Origin: JAZFYD01 sp036443405
Lineage (GTDB): Bacteria; Planctomycetota; PLA2
DNA length: 12,887 nucleotides
Assembly: GCA_036443405.1 (NCBI GenBank)
Contig: JAZFYD010000149.1
Coordinates: 1 to 12,887 of the forward strand
Direction: 5' to 3'
The notes beneath the pieces are model-generated. The model was given only the letters and a program-made list of their open reading frames with translations, did no database searches and was not told the DNA's origin. The position numbers and the translations under genes are program-made. Below are positions 1 to 7,860 of the stretch, in pieces. The stretch's first letter is position 1. Each line of letters begins with the position of its first letter.

Positions 1-2354
1 ACGGCGGGGTTTTTCAGCGTGATCTTCCGACCCTCGTGCACGAACTCGAGGCGCCGTTTGACATTCCGGAAAAAGAGATCGGGGACTCCGCGCAGCTCGT
101 CGCATCGTCGCCGCAAGCGGTCCAACTGGGTTTCCGACGCGGGCAGCCATTCTCGTGCGAGTTCCTCCCGAACGACGGCCGCGTGCGCTTCGCCGTACGC
201 GCGGCGGGACCAGTGCTGTTTGACAACCACCCGGACGTCCCGCAGGCGGCCCTCTTCGTACGTGCGAACCTTGTCCAACTCCGCTTCGTGCGCGCGGATT
301 TCGGCGATGACCTCGCCCACCGTGTGCTGCGCCCTCTGCCGGAACGCCCTGAGTGCCTTGAGAACGCGATCGAGCCTCTTGTTTTCGAGATCCGCTTGCA
401 GTCTGCGCCACTCCGCCTTCTCCGGCTGTTCGATCTCGCGTTGTCGGGGATCCACGCGCGGGAAGATGCGCAGAAACACGGGATGCAACCCGCGCTGCTG
501 CGCGCGCTCGTAGGCGCTGTTGCGCAAGTCGAGCCACTCTCCGCCCGCGTTGTGCGCGGCCGCCCACTCACGGTTGTTGCGCTCCCGGTCGTAGCGCTGC
601 CTGGCCGCGGAGCCGTCGGCGGCGATCCATCCGCGCTTCAACTGTTCGAGCTGGCGAAGGTCCCGGCCGACACGTTGCGCACCGGGACTCTTGTAGAGCA
701 CGTAGCGCGTGTCGAGCGCTTCCGTGAGGCCGCGCAGCTTGGCGATGGCCTCCTTCGCTGTCTCGTGGAAGCTGTCGTAGACCTTGGTGCGGTGGTTTTC
801 GGCGGCCGTATTCGACTTCTGCTTGATTTCGGCTGCGATCGTGTCGAGAGCGGAGACCACGCCTTCGAACAACACCTCGCGATCGGAGGCGCCGGGGAGC
901 GCGCCGAGCGCGACCTCGAGAGTGCGAAAGTTCGCGTCGTCTCCCTGCAACTGTTCGCGTAGCTGCTCGGCATGGCCGAGCAGGAGGGCCTGTCGTTGGA
1001 TCAGAAGGCCGCGCGCTTTGAGATTCTCGAGTTCGCCCGCGCGGCACACGCCGGCATTTTTGGCGACCAGTTTCTCGAGCCGATGGTGGGCATCGCGCAT
1101 GCGACGGGAGTCGGCGATCGCGCTCTCGCCGAACGTCATCCTGTTCGCCGACGCGCAAAGAGCGACCCGCTCGCGCTCGGCGCTCTTTTGGTGGCTCCAC
1201 CAACTGCCACCGAGCACCAACGCGATCAGCGCGGCCACGCCGGACGAGATAAGCACGACGCGACGTTTCTTGCGGCGTTCCAGGAACACGCGATAGTCGC
1301 CGCGGTAGTCCAGCGGCGCGACGCGTTTGCCGTCCAAGATGGCATCGATGTCGCGGAGCAGCTCGGTCGCGCTCGCATATCGTTCGCGCGGGTTGCCGCG
1401 CATGAGGCGGTGGATGACATAGGTCGTGTCCACGCCCAGGTCCGGTTTCAGGCTCTCCGGTGGCGCGAACGTAACCGTCAGCACCTTCTGGAAGATCTCT
1501 CCCAGGCTTTCGCCGTGAAACGGCGGCCGCCCCGTCACCAGGTGGTAGAGCGTTGCGCCGAGACTGAAGAGATCGGATCGCGCGGTCGCGTCGGATCCAC
1601 GGCGCGCCTGCTCCGGCGCAATGTACTGCGGAGTTCCGATGGACGCGGATTCGAGGGTGAGGTCGCTCGGCTCCTGACCGCGGGCGAGGCCGAAATCGCC
1701 CAGCTTGATCTCACCGTCGGGCGTCATCATCACGTTGCCGGGTTTGACATCGCGATGGATCACGCCGCGTTGGTGCGCGTGCTCGAGCGCGCGGGCGACG
1801 TCGCGCACGATACGCAGCGCCTCCTTTTCGGGCAGCGGTTCGCCGCCGGCGTGCTCGCGCACGGTCTTGCCGTCCACGAACTCCATGCAGAAGTAGTTGA
1901 GGCCGTTCGACTCGCCCACGTCCATGCTGCGCACGATGTTTCGGTGATCGAGTTTCGCCGCGAGTCGCGCCTCGCGTTTGAGCCGCTCGATCTGCGTGCG
2001 CGAGGACGCGTGGTCGAGGCGCAGAACCTTGAGCGCCACAAAGATGTTCAGCTTGAGGTGCTCCGCCTTGTAGACGGAACCCATTGCGCCGGAACCGACC
2101 CGTTCGATCAGCCGGTACCCTTCGATCTGATTCGTCGATCGCTTGCCCGGTCGGATCGTGTTCTCGATCGCGTCGGCCTGTGCTTGGGCGAGGTAGCCCT
2201 TTTTCACGAGGATCGGGCCCAGCGACTCCTTGAGCTGCATCTCGCCGCGAAGGCGTTTGAGCAGACCGAGGCACTCCTGAACCTGCTCCTCGGTCGCGAA
2301 CCCGCGCTTGAGCACGTGCTCGGCGAAGAGGAAATCTTCCTGGCTAGGATCCAC
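1..2354 (-). CDS. Transmembrane Hanks-type serine/threonine protein kinase (3' end cut by window edge)
   Basis: One frame stays open from a GTG at 2354 to the left edge: 784 codons, with the C-terminus outside the window. It should phosphorylate Ser/Thr of protein partners from the cytoplasmic face of the membrane. Residues 1-70 hold two copies of a short helical motif (KRGFATEEQ and KKGYLAQAQ). The kinase domain spans about 79-345: glycine loop G87-S-G89-A-M-G92, lysine K109 in VALK, probable helix-C E128, catalytic HRDVKPGN (D202, K204), D220-F-G and APE at 246-248. All key residues are present, so it should be active. After a basic RRKKRR stretch, one membrane helix lies at about 366-387. 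The rest is charged and helical, probably outside the membrane and possibly a sensor. The GTG overlaps the end of the HEAT-repeat gene by 11 bp and follows GGGGA at a 5-nt spacing, so it is probably translationally coupled. Kinase identity is certain; ligand and substrates are unknown. Confidence 0.95.
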   Translation of the reverse strand, partial: MDPSQEDFLFAEHVLKRGFATEEQVQECLGLLKRLRGEMQLKESLGPILVKKGYLAQAQADAIENTIRPGKRSTNQIEGYRLIERVGSGAMGSVYKAEHLKLNIFVALKVLRLDHASSRTQIERLKREARLAAKLDHRNIVRSMDVGESNGLNYFCMEFVDGKTVREHAGGEPLPEKEALRIVRDVARALEHAHQRGVIHRDVKPGNVMMTPDGEIKLGDFGLARGQEPSDLTLESASIGTPQYIAPEQARRGSDATARSDLFSLGATLYHLVTGRPPFHGESLGEIFQKVLTVTFAPPESLKPDLGVDTTYVIHRLMRGNPRERYASATELLRDIDAILDGKRVAPLDYRGDYRVFLERRKKRRVVLISSGVAALIALVLGGSWWSHQKSAERERVALCASANRMTFGESAIADSRRMRDAHHRLEKLVAKNAGVCRAGELENLKARGLLIQRQALLLGHAEQLREQLQGDDANFRTLEVALGALPGASDREVLFEGVVSALDTIAAEIKQKSNTAAENHRTKVYDSFHETAKEAIAKLRGLTEALDTRYVLYKSPGAQRVGRDLRQLEQLKRGWIAADGSAARQRYDRERNNREWAAAHNAGGEWLDLRNSAYERAQQRGLHPVFLRIFPRVDPRQREIEQPEKAEWRRLQADLENKRLDRVLKALRAFRQRAQHTVGEVIAEIRAHEAELDKVRTYEEGRLRDVRVVVKQHWSRRAYGEAHAAVVREELAREWLPASETQLDRLRRRCDELRGVPDLFFRNVKRRLEFVHEGRKITLKNPA

Positions 2355-3936
2355 GCACGTCCCCCGGCACGAAATACCCCCCGCGCAGGAAGTCGATGAG
2401 GTCCGCCTCCTCCTCCGACCCGCCGCCGCCTTTGCCGCCGAACTGGCCGGTGTCCTCGGTCGATCCGTCTTTGGTCACGGTCTCCTGTTCGCCGTGGGAA
2501 ACGCTACCGCCAGCCGTTTCGAAATCGGAGAGGTCGTCGAGCTTCAAGACGACCCGCATCGCGAGGTTGGCCGCGCGGAGCGCCTGCTCTTCCAGCGGCA
2601 GCAGCTGGGAGTACCCGTGCTCGCGAAACGCCTCGAGCGCAAGTTCGCGGCGGCGGACCGGATTGTCGTATTCGTTTCTCGCTTTGAGGAGAGACTTCAG
2701 GAAGCGAACGAACCTCTCGTCCTTATTCTTGCTGCGCAGTTCGATCAGCGCGTCCTGGATCTCGGGCTCGCGCTTGTGGCGGCCGGCGGGACGCACATAG
2801 ATCGTGTGCGCGAGCGCGCAGGCAACACCCTTCCGGGTCCAGCTGTTGCTCCGCTTGAGGCTGAGCAACCTGTCGATCGCCGCGTTTGTGTTTTTGGCCT
2901 TGCCCTCGTCTTCGCCGGCGCACGCCATCGCGTGCAGGATGCTGATCACGCGCGGATCGTTGCCCTTGATCCGCCCGAACTCCTGGTTCAGCTTCTTGTA
3001 CGCCCCCTTCGGAAACCAGCCGCCGGCGAGCGCGAGTGCGGCACGAGCGCGAACGGACTTCTTGACCCTGCTGGACACCGCGGTCGCGAGCAGCGCGTTC
3101 GCAATTTTGTCGGTGCGCGGTAGGCGGCCCAGCGTGAGCTGCAACGTCGCGCGCACGACGTCGTCGTCATGCTTCTCCGCGGCGTCGAGAATCACTTCGG
3201 TCTTCAAGATCGCATCCGGGCGTAGGAGCAGCCCGACGGCCGCGACCCGACGAATGAGCTTCTCGTCGTCCTTCAACGCCGCCACGCACGGTTCCCAGAC
3301 CTCCTTGCCGATCGGGGACACCACCGCGTTTGCCAAGAGATGCGCCGCGCGCGCGTCATGCTTGGCGCCGCGCTTGGGGGCGGTGCGCTGCAAGCGGTCC
3401 ATCGGTGCGGCGACATCGGGCAGTTTGGCGAGCGCGAAATACGCGGCCGGCGCGGAGTCCTCTTTCGCGATCGATTCGAGGCGTTGCCCGTCTTCGGGGA
3501 GAGCGAACCGGCCCAGCGCCAGGGTCGCGGTCTTGCGCACCCACCGGTCCTCGTCGTCGAGCGCGAGCCGCAGTGCGGACAAGCCGCTTTTGTCGCCGAT
3601 CTCGGTAATGCAAATGGCGGCGCCCATGCGCGCGACGTTGCTTCCGTCGGCGCGTCTCCCGGCCAGCGCATCGGCCAGCCGGGTCGTCGCCCACGGGCCG
3701 TAGCTCAAGAGCCCCGCGCGGCGCTCGCGGCGTTCGGACCGGGTGCCGGCCTTCAGCTTCTTCACGAGTTCAGAGATCGTGCGGGACGACTCCTTGTCCG
3801 GCGTGGAGAAGATGATCAGCGGCTCGTCTGTCGCGGCGGTCTCGCTGGTACTCGCGGGGCTGGTGTCGGTCCCGCCGTCCGCGTGCACCGCGGCCACAAC
3901 GGCGAGGCCCAGAAGGATTGTTAAGGCGTTGCGCAT
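2344..3936 (-). CDS. Exported HEAT/armadillo-type repeat protein
   Basis: A protein of about 530 aa from the chosen ATG at 3936. Residues 1-19 form a clean signal peptide (MRN, then hydrophobic ILLGLAVVAAV, cleavage after VHA before DGG), so it is probably exported or periplasmic. From about residue 50 to 455 it is almost all short amphipathic helices with HEAT-like units. Examples are residues 104-143 (IGDKSGLSALRLALDD, then WVRKTATLALG) and about 212-270 (two units with DDE/DDD turns followed by VRR or VVRA). Such solenoids usually bind other proteins; no catalytic motif is visible. The tail (about 475-530) is Gly/Glu-rich and ends in an acidic helix and GGYFVPGD. An in-frame ATG at 3951 would add five residues, but it overlaps a TAAAAT -10-like box, so 3936 is preferred. 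The stop lies inside the start of the kinase gene, tying the two together. The exact role is unknown. Confidence 0.85.
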   Translation of the reverse strand: MRNALTILLGLAVVAAVHADGGTDTSPASTSETAATDEPLIIFSTPDKESSRTISELVKKLKAGTRSERRERRAGLLSYGPWATTRLADALAGRRADGSNVARMGAAICITEIGDKSGLSALRLALDDEDRWVRKTATLALGRFALPEDGQRLESIAKEDSAPAAYFALAKLPDVAAPMDRLQRTAPKRGAKHDARAAHLLANAVVSPIGKEVWEPCVAALKDDEKLIRRVAAVGLLLRPDAILKTEVILDAAEKHDDDVVRATLQLTLGRLPRTDKIANALLATAVSSRVKKSVRARAALALAGGWFPKGAYKKLNQEFGRIKGNDPRVISILHAMACAGEDEGKAKNTNAAIDRLLSLKRSNSWTRKGVACALAHTIYVRPAGRHKREPEIQDALIELRSKNKDERFVRFLKSLLKARNEYDNPVRRRELALEAFREHGYSQLLPLEEQALRAANLAMRVVLKLDDLSDFETAGGSVSHGEQETVTKDGSTEDTGQFGGKGGGGSEEEADLIDFLRGGYFVPGDVRGS

Positions 3937-3951
3937 GACTCCAACAAGCAT

Positions 3952-4138
3952 TTTAGCGACGTTTCAGGGCCCGTGGGACACGGATCCCCCAAGCGCGTTT
4001 CCCGATTCGGCTCAGGCCGTGACGTTGCCCGACGACGTCTGAGCGAGCCCAGATTGTCGAGATCGAGAAACGAGGCCCGAAGGCGTGTTCCCAACACATC
4101 GAGGGTCGAGAGACGAAGAGCTCGGCAGTCTGGGCCGC
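3952..4138 (-). other. Intergenic gap upstream of HEAT-repeat gene
   Basis: About 190 bp between the peptidase-like gene and the HEAT-repeat gene, with no credible small ORF. It is much longer than the 27-bp gap upstream in the same cluster, so the HEAT-kinase pair may have its own promoter. The only -10-like box seen is TAAAAT at 3955-3950 on the minus strand, 13 nt before the ATG at 3936. It has no good -35 partner. No U-tract terminator follows the upstream gene. Confidence 0.4.
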
Positions 4139-5710
4139 TCAGCGGGCGAGACGGAAGCCGTTTCGGGCGTAGTTCCGCCACTTCTCTTCGAGCTTTCGGT
4201 GGCTGCCGTAGTGCTTCAGCATCGCGCCGACCTCGCGCTCGACGTCGGTTTCGCCCGGGCCGGTTTTAGAGTCCTCGAAAAACGCGGCGAACTTCTTCTT
4301 GTCCGACTCGATCATGTAGGTCACGAGACTCCACGATTTTGCGAGCTCGCGGGCGTTGAGGCGGTTTTTCGAACCCCACAGCGTCTTGCCCTTGAACTTG
4401 TCGAGCAGCGGATCGCGGCCGCCCCGCACCAAATTGGCGAGGAGTTCAGGCCATTTGGTGCCGTCGAGCCAGGGGTTGGCCTTGTTGTTCTCGATCGGTC
4501 CCTTGTCGGCGTAGCCGCCCGCGCCACCGACGTCCGTGTTGAACGTCTGGATGGTGCCGGTCACCCGTTTCTCGAGGTAGTACGCGACGCCTTCGCTGAG
4601 CCACCACGTCGGAAAACGGACCGAGACATGCCGCGTCGCGAGCACGTTGCCACCAAAGTGCACGACGTGCGATTTCAAGCCCTCGAACGGATCCGGCATC
4701 TGAACGTGCGCGCTGAATGCCTCCGGCTGGACCTCCCAAAACGACGTCTCGCGCTGCTTCAGGTTCATCCGGAGTTTTTCGTTCTTGGCGCGATCGGCCG
4801 ACCACTTCTCCGTGCGCCGCTGGTGGTTGTACAGGTAGCGCACGAGCTTCTTGTACGGCGGGTTCTTGCGGAAGACGTAGATGCGGTGTTTGCCCGCGAG
4901 AATGTCGGAATCCCTCGCGGAGGGGAACAGCCGGCACCATTCCGCGAACGCCTTCTCCATCGTTTTGGCGATGACCTGGATCTCGCTGTCCTGCAGGTCG
5001 CCGAACACGGCGTAGTTCGCGGTCTGGTGCAGCTTTAGCGCCTTACCGAGTCCCGTCGCCTTCTCGCCCCAGCCGCGCAGCTTGAGGATCTCAAGCATGT
5101 CCTTCTTGACCCACTTGCCCTCGTGTTTGACATACCCCTGCGCGGACTTGACCTCCTCGGGCGTCATCCAACGCCCTTCGTATTTCTCGAGCCCCTGATC
5201 GAGCTTGGCCTTGTCGTCGGGCGTCACCCAGCGGTCCTCGAAGCGCACGAGCCCCTTGGCGCGCATCGCCGCTTCCTCGTCGCCGGCGGACCGCTTGTCG
5301 CGCTCGGCGGGAGTCATCCACTCGCCGTTGTATTGCACGCGGCCCAGCGCGGTGTTGGCGCCTCCGTGATTCGGGTCGAGCTTGAGCGCGCGCTGGTGCA
5401 GATCGACCAGCACGCGCTTGTGGAACTTCTTCTTCGCCGCCCACGCCGCGACCTCCATCATGGAGTCCGCCGTCTTCGCGGCCTTCACGCCGTCTTCAAA
5501 CTCGTGAATCGTCGAGCGCTTCTTGACGACGCGGCTGACCATGCTCGCCGGCATCTTCTGCTTCTTCATCGTCCGGGCGAGGTAGAGGATCTCGGTGTCG
5601 GTCTGGCTGAGGACTTTCACGTCCTTGATGGCACCGCCGCGCCCGCGGAAGTGGATTTCGTCGGCGGGAAGCGCTCCGGCTATGAGGAGCACGATGAAAA
5701 CGATACGCAT
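4139..5710 (-). CDS. Exported protein with WxTP repeats and degenerate gluzincin (peptidase MA-like) domain
   Basis: 523 aa. Residues 1-16 are a signal peptide (MRIVFIVLLIAGALPA, then DE), so it is probably exported. Residues 18-62 look like a small beta-barrel domain and about 65-125 are helical. Next come short repeats: NGEWMTPAE (128-136), EDRWVTPDD (158-166), EGRWMTPEE (178-186) and a weaker EGKWVKKDM (197-205). The C-terminal part (about 225-523) resembles secreted zinc peptidases of the gluzincin type: it has the downstream PTWWLSEGVAYYLE block (367-380), whose E373 would be the third zinc ligand. The place where HExxH is expected reads S347-H-V-V-H351, so the first His and the catalytic Glu are both missing. 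I infer an inactive, binding-type relative. It lies 27 bp after the sigma54 activator gene and is probably cotranscribed with it. No purine-rich ribosome site precedes the ATG. Exported status is fairly sure; the fold is moderately sure. Confidence 0.85.
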   Translation of the reverse strand: MRIVFIVLLIAGALPADEIHFRGRGGAIKDVKVLSQTDTEILYLARTMKKQKMPASMVSRVVKKRSTIHEFEDGVKAAKTADSMMEVAAWAAKKKFHKRVLVDLHQRALKLDPNHGGANTALGRVQYNGEWMTPAERDKRSAGDEEAAMRAKGLVRFEDRWVTPDDKAKLDQGLEKYEGRWMTPEEVKSAQGYVKHEGKWVKKDMLEILKLRGWGEKATGLGKALKLHQTANYAVFGDLQDSEIQVIAKTMEKAFAEWCRLFPSARDSDILAGKHRIYVFRKNPPYKKLVRYLYNHQRRTEKWSADRAKNEKLRMNLKQRETSFWEVQPEAFSAHVQMPDPFEGLKSHVVHFGGNVLATRHVSVRFPTWWLSEGVAYYLEKRVTGTIQTFNTDVGGAGGYADKGPIENNKANPWLDGTKWPELLANLVRGGRDPLLDKFKGKTLWGSKNRLNARELAKSWSLVTYMIESDKKKFAAFFEDSKTGPGETDVEREVGAMLKHYGSHRKLEEKWRNYARNGFRLAR

Positions 5711-5737
5711 GGAAGGGGATCCCGGGAACGCCGAGCG

Positions 5738-7675
5738 TCAGGAGATGTGGTACTTCTCCATCTTACGTTGGAGGGTGAAGCGGGAGATACCGAGAAGCTC
5801 GGCCGCCTTGGTCTTGTTGCCCTTGGTCATCAACAGGGACTTGCGGATTTCCTCGACCTCGACTTGCCGCACGAGTTGATCGAGGTTGCGCACCTCGTCG
5901 GCGGGGCCGGCGGCCAGACCGATCGCGCGCGGACCCTGCCGCACAGAATCGGACAGGTCCTCCTCGTGGATCGGGTCGCCGGCAATCGCGATGAGGCGTT
6001 TGACTTCATTCTCGAGTTCGCGGATGTTGCCGGGCCAATCGTACTGCTCCAACACCGCCATCGCCGCGGGCGTGATCTGCTTCGGTCGCTGCCCCGACGG
6101 CGCGAACTTCTTGAAGAAGTACCCGGCGAGTGTCGCGATGTCGTCGCGCCGTTCCCGAAGGGGCGGCAGGCTGATGGTGAGCACCCGCAAGCGATAATAG
6201 AGATCCTCGCGGAACTCACTTTCTTCCACGAGAGTACGTAGGTCGCGATTGGACGCCGAGATGATGCGCACGTCGATCTTGCGCGTGCTCTTGTCGCCGA
6301 CCCGCCTGACCTCGCGTTCCTGCACCACACGCAGGAGTTTCTTTTGCAGCTCGGGCGACATATCGCCTACTTCATCGAGAAACAGCGTCCCGCCGTTGGC
6401 GGCCTCGAACAGCCCTGCCTTGTCGCGGTCCGCGCCGGTAAATGCACCGCGCACGTGGCCGAACAACTCGCTCTCGATGAGGCTCTCGGGAATCGCCGCG
6501 ACATTTTCGGCGATAAACGGCCCCTGACCCCGCACAGAGTTGTAGTGCACCGCGTGCGCGATCAGCTCCTTGCCGGTTCCATTTTCCCCCTCGACGAGCA
6601 GCGGTTCGTCCGACTCGATGACCTTGTCCAGCAAGCGAAAGATGCGGCGCATCGGTTCGCTGTCGCCGATGATGTGGCTGTAGGAGTATTTCGTTTCGAG
6701 GTCGTTCTGCCGCAGGCGCAGCGCCTCCTTCATCTCCTCGAGTCGACCGCCCTGCTCTTCGTACTTGTTCTTGAGTTCGGCCAGCGCCGCGTTCAAGCGC
6801 TGAAGCAGGTGCTCGCGTTTCTGCTCGAGTTGGGCGCGGTGAATCGCACCGGCGGCGAGGTCCGCGAAACTCTGGAGTGCCGCGAGGTGTTCCTGGCCGA
6901 ACACGCCGCGCGCGATGCGGTTGTCGATGTAGACGACCCCAACGGTGAGCCCCGAGCGCTCCTTGAACGGCATGCACAACACCGAACGCGGCGCGATCTC
7001 GTGAATGGACTGGAACGAGTGGAACCGATCATCGCTGGTCGCATCGACGGTCAACACCGCTTCACCGGACTTCGCGACCTGCTCGGCGATGGAACGGCTG
7101 AACGCGACCTCAGGGTTCATCACATCCTCTTTTTGGAAGTTGCGCGCGACCTTCACGTCGATCGAACCGTCCTCGCCAATGATGACGAGGAAACCGCGTT
7201 CACCCTGGGCCACCTCGACCACGTGATCCATGATCAGGTTGAGGATCCGGTTCATGTCGAGTTCGCTGTTGAGTGCGCCCGCGATGCGCTGGATCCGCTC
7301 GAGCCGGTCCTTTTCGCTCGGAAGCGGAGCCTGATACAGCCTGTCCGGATCGACGCCCGTCCAGGTGACGTCCTCGTCGCGCTCCTCCGCCGGCTGGCGT
7401 TCGAAGAACAGACGGACCGATCCGACGTCGATCCGGTCGCCGACACTCAGGCGGCGCTTGTCCACGAGCGCGCCGTTCACGAACGTTCCGTTTTGGCTGC
7501 CGCCGTCGACCACCGAGACCGACCCTTCCTGCACCAAGAAAGTGCAATGCAGGCGCGAGCAACGAATGTCGTGGATGACGATGTCCGCGCGGCTTGCCCG
7601 ACCCAGCGTGATCTGGTCCTTGTCGATCGAAACGCTGCGCGTTTCCCCATCCTCGATGATGACGAATGTGGGCAA
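5738..7675 (-). CDS. FHA-GAF-AAA+ sigma54-dependent transcriptional activator with Fis-type HTH
   Basis: 645 aa enhancer-binding protein that should remodel sigma54-RNA polymerase using ATP. Residues 1-95 are an FHA domain with the phosphothreonine-binding residues intact (G25-R26, S40-R41-x-H43, N62-G-T-F-V-N-G68). Residues about 126-285 are a GAF-type sensor and about 280-328 a coiled coil. The AAA+ domain (about 332-565) has Walker A GENGTGKE (363-370, K369), the sigma54 contact loop GAFTGA (410-415), Walker B LFLDE (D434, E435) and arginine fingers R489 and R495 in FREDLYYRL. A Fis-type helix-turn-helix lies at about 606-645 (KAAELLGISRFTLQRKM). There is no response-regulator receiver, so input probably comes through phosphothreonine and GAF. 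The start is TTG at 7675, eleven bases downstream of the first A of AGGAGAGG, the strongest ribosome site in the window. It is the first gene of the left arm, divergent from the ParA-like gene. Its target promoters are not visible here. Confidence 0.96.
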   Translation of the reverse strand: MPTFVIIEDGETRSVSIDKDQITLGRASRADIVIHDIRCSRLHCTFLVQEGSVSVVDGGSQNGTFVNGALVDKRRLSVGDRIDVGSVRLFFERQPAEERDEDVTWTGVDPDRLYQAPLPSEKDRLERIQRIAGALNSELDMNRILNLIMDHVVEVAQGERGFLVIIGEDGSIDVKVARNFQKEDVMNPEVAFSRSIAEQVAKSGEAVLTVDATSDDRFHSFQSIHEIAPRSVLCMPFKERSGLTVGVVYIDNRIARGVFGQEHLAALQSFADLAAGAIHRAQLEQKREHLLQRLNAALAELKNKYEEQGGRLEEMKEALRLRQNDLETKYSYSHIIGDSEPMRRIFRLLDKVIESDEPLLVEGENGTGKELIAHAVHYNSVRGQGPFIAENVAAIPESLIESELFGHVRGAFTGADRDKAGLFEAANGGTLFLDEVGDMSPELQKKLLRVVQEREVRRVGDKSTRKIDVRIISASNRDLRTLVEESEFREDLYYRLRVLTISLPPLRERRDDIATLAGYFFKKFAPSGQRPKQITPAAMAVLEQYDWPGNIRELENEVKRLIAIAGDPIHEEDLSDSVRQGPRAIGLAAGPADEVRNLDQLVRQVEVEEIRKSLLMTKGNKTKAAELLGISRFTLQRKMEKYHIS

Positions 7676-7686
7676 GTTGCCTCTCC
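7664..7686 (-). promoter_or_regulatory. Shine-Dalgarno and TTG start of the sigma54 activator
   Basis: On the minus strand AGGAGAGG is followed by CAAC and the TTG start codon. This fixes TTG at 7675 as the start; no in-frame ATG lies near it and the FHA domain begins at once (PTFVIIEDG). It is the only strong Shine-Dalgarno in the window. Confidence 0.75.
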
Positions 7687-7860
7687 TGAGTGCGAATTCG
7701 CTCGGCGCAAGACGTCTCGCTCGTTTGTTCGAGTGGGCACCCGCGACCGGAATTCGAATCCTACCGCAGCCACAGCCGGATGCGTGCGAAATGGCCCAAC
7801 CGTTCGCGCGCGCACAGGGTCGTCTTGCATGTACCCCTACATCTCGTAGGATTTGGCGCG
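7676..7860. promoter_or_regulatory. Divergent promoter region between sigma54 activator and ParA-like gene
   Basis: About 185 bp without a convincing gene. Plus strand: TTGCAT (7825-7830), 16 bp, then TAGGAT (7847-7852), ending 8 nt before the TTG start at 7861. Minus strand: TAGGAT (7763-7758), 83 nt ahead of the TTG at 7675, with no clear -35. Both boxes sit in the same 8-mer, GTAGGATT. The pairing with RNA polymerase is inferred. Confidence 0.45.
7829..7842. promoter_or_regulatory. Candidate operator dyad ATGTA-CCCC-TACAT
   Basis: A perfect 5-bp inverted repeat with a 4-bp spacer, lying between the candidate -35 and -10 of the ParA-like gene. MerR-family proteins bind dyads in this position, and the downstream gene carries a MerR-like N-terminal domain, so autoregulation is possible. 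The dyad is short and could be chance. Confidence 0.35.

Noticed and set aside
1..2354. Frameshifted or broken kinase, suggested by several short frames
   Set aside because: Reading the minus strand through gives one uninterrupted frame of 784 codons from GTG 2354 to the window edge.
36..2399. Long plus-strand open frames of 308 and 475 codons opposite the kinase
   Set aside because: They are antisense to a complete kinase frame with all catalytic motifs; long antisense frames are expected at high third-position G+C, and their translations show no domain or normal composition.
6344..7849. Plus-strand open frame of 501 codons
   Set aside because: Antisense shadow of the FHA-sigma54 activator, whose motifs are unmistakable; the translation is a low-complexity Arg/Asp/His/Leu mix.
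7690..7860. Upstream extension of the ParA-like gene
   Set aside because: The open frame is incidental; the residues do not resemble a domain, the MerR-like fold begins just after TTG 7861, and the stretch contains the divergent promoters.
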